Assembly: GCF_032586235.1 (NCBI RefSeq)
Contig: NZ_JAWHTD010000092.1
Span: 1-5,996 of the forward strand
Source of the DNA: Aestuariicoccus sp032586235
GTDB taxonomy: Bacteria > Pseudomonadota > Alphaproteobacteria > Rhodobacterales > Rhodobacteraceae
Direction of reading: 5' to 3'
DNA length: 5,996 nucleotides
Shown here: positions 5,913 through 5,996 of the stretch, piece by piece
Layout of the letters: each line of letters starts with the position of its first letter
Numbering within the stretch: the first letter of the stretch is position 1
Notes under the pieces: generated by a model
The model's input: only the letters and a program-made list of their open reading frames with translations
What the model was told of the DNA's origin: nothing
Database searches by the model: none
Program-made: the position numbers and the translations under genes

Positions 5913-5996
5913 GGCTTTGTTGCACAAATGCGGGTTTGAACGGACTGCCCCTTTCCCCGGACGGACTTATCCTACGGGCCCAGTGACGGGTATGCC
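5913..5996 (+). mobile_element. Left end of an insertion sequence, probably IS5 family
   Basis: GGCTTTGTTGCACAAA at 5913-5928 strongly resembles the terminal inverted repeats of IS5-family elements of the IS903 group (GGCTTTGTTG start). The 84 bases that follow contain no gene, and an ATG at 5992 followed by CC is the last thing in the window. IS5-type transposases often begin Met-Pro about this far inside the left end, so 5992 is a candidate transposase start. IS6-family ends (GGCNCTGTTGCAAA) are the main alternative. The element runs beyond the window, so family and completeness cannot be settled here. The adjacent target bases are AGCGCCCGT (5904-5912). Confidence 0.6.

Noticed and set aside
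1..5996. tRNA, rRNA, CRISPR array or toxin-antitoxin/defence module
   Set aside because: I found no cloverleaf or rRNA-like sequence, no regularly spaced repeats, and no proteins of defence or toxin families. The two direct repeats are 2.2 kb apart.

Overview
The window is high-GC DNA (roughly two-thirds G+C by eye) with the protein families and intergenic style of an alphaproteobacterium, most likely a marine Rhodobacterales/Roseobacter-group member. That placement rests on the look of BetB and BetA, the YdcH/DUF4389/YbiI-type small genes, a TTGCGC/TAGACT-style promoter and an FNR-type box. It is recognition from memory, not a search result.

Layout. Positions 1-282 hold no convincing gene, but contain a 12-C run, an 11-bp inverted repeat and one copy of a short intergenic repeat. 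Positions 283-4131 form a same-strand cluster: a glutathione S-transferase-like gene, betB (betaine aldehyde dehydrogenase) and betA (choline dehydrogenase). The last two convert choline to the osmoprotectant glycine betaine. A second copy of the repeat lies between betB and betA. Downstream is a perfect FNR-type palindrome, then a small YdcH/DUF465 gene (4223-4471). Its end overlaps a convergent, probably exported glutathione-peroxidase-family gene (4463-4978, minus strand). A divergent region then leads to a plus-strand pair: a DUF4389 membrane protein (5114-5419) and a YbiI-like DksA/TraR zinc-finger protein (5459-5728). After a 184-base stretch without a recognisable gene, the last 84 bases look like the left end of an insertion sequence, probably IS5 family, with its transposase start codon at the very edge.

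How it works together. BetA oxidises choline to betaine aldehyde at the membrane and BetB oxidises that to glycine betaine. The GST is close-coupled to betB (2-base gap), so it is probably co-expressed, but its substrate is unknown. No betI regulator, choline transporter or choline sulfatase is visible; they may lie before position 1. The genes after 4131 look like ordinary stress and housekeeping functions, not part of the bet pathway.

I did not find a convincing new multi-gene system. The items most worth checking are the FNR-type box in front of the YdcH gene, the GST in the bet cluster with direct repeats flanking the GST-betB block, the peroxidase lacking the usual catalytic Gln, and the IS end.
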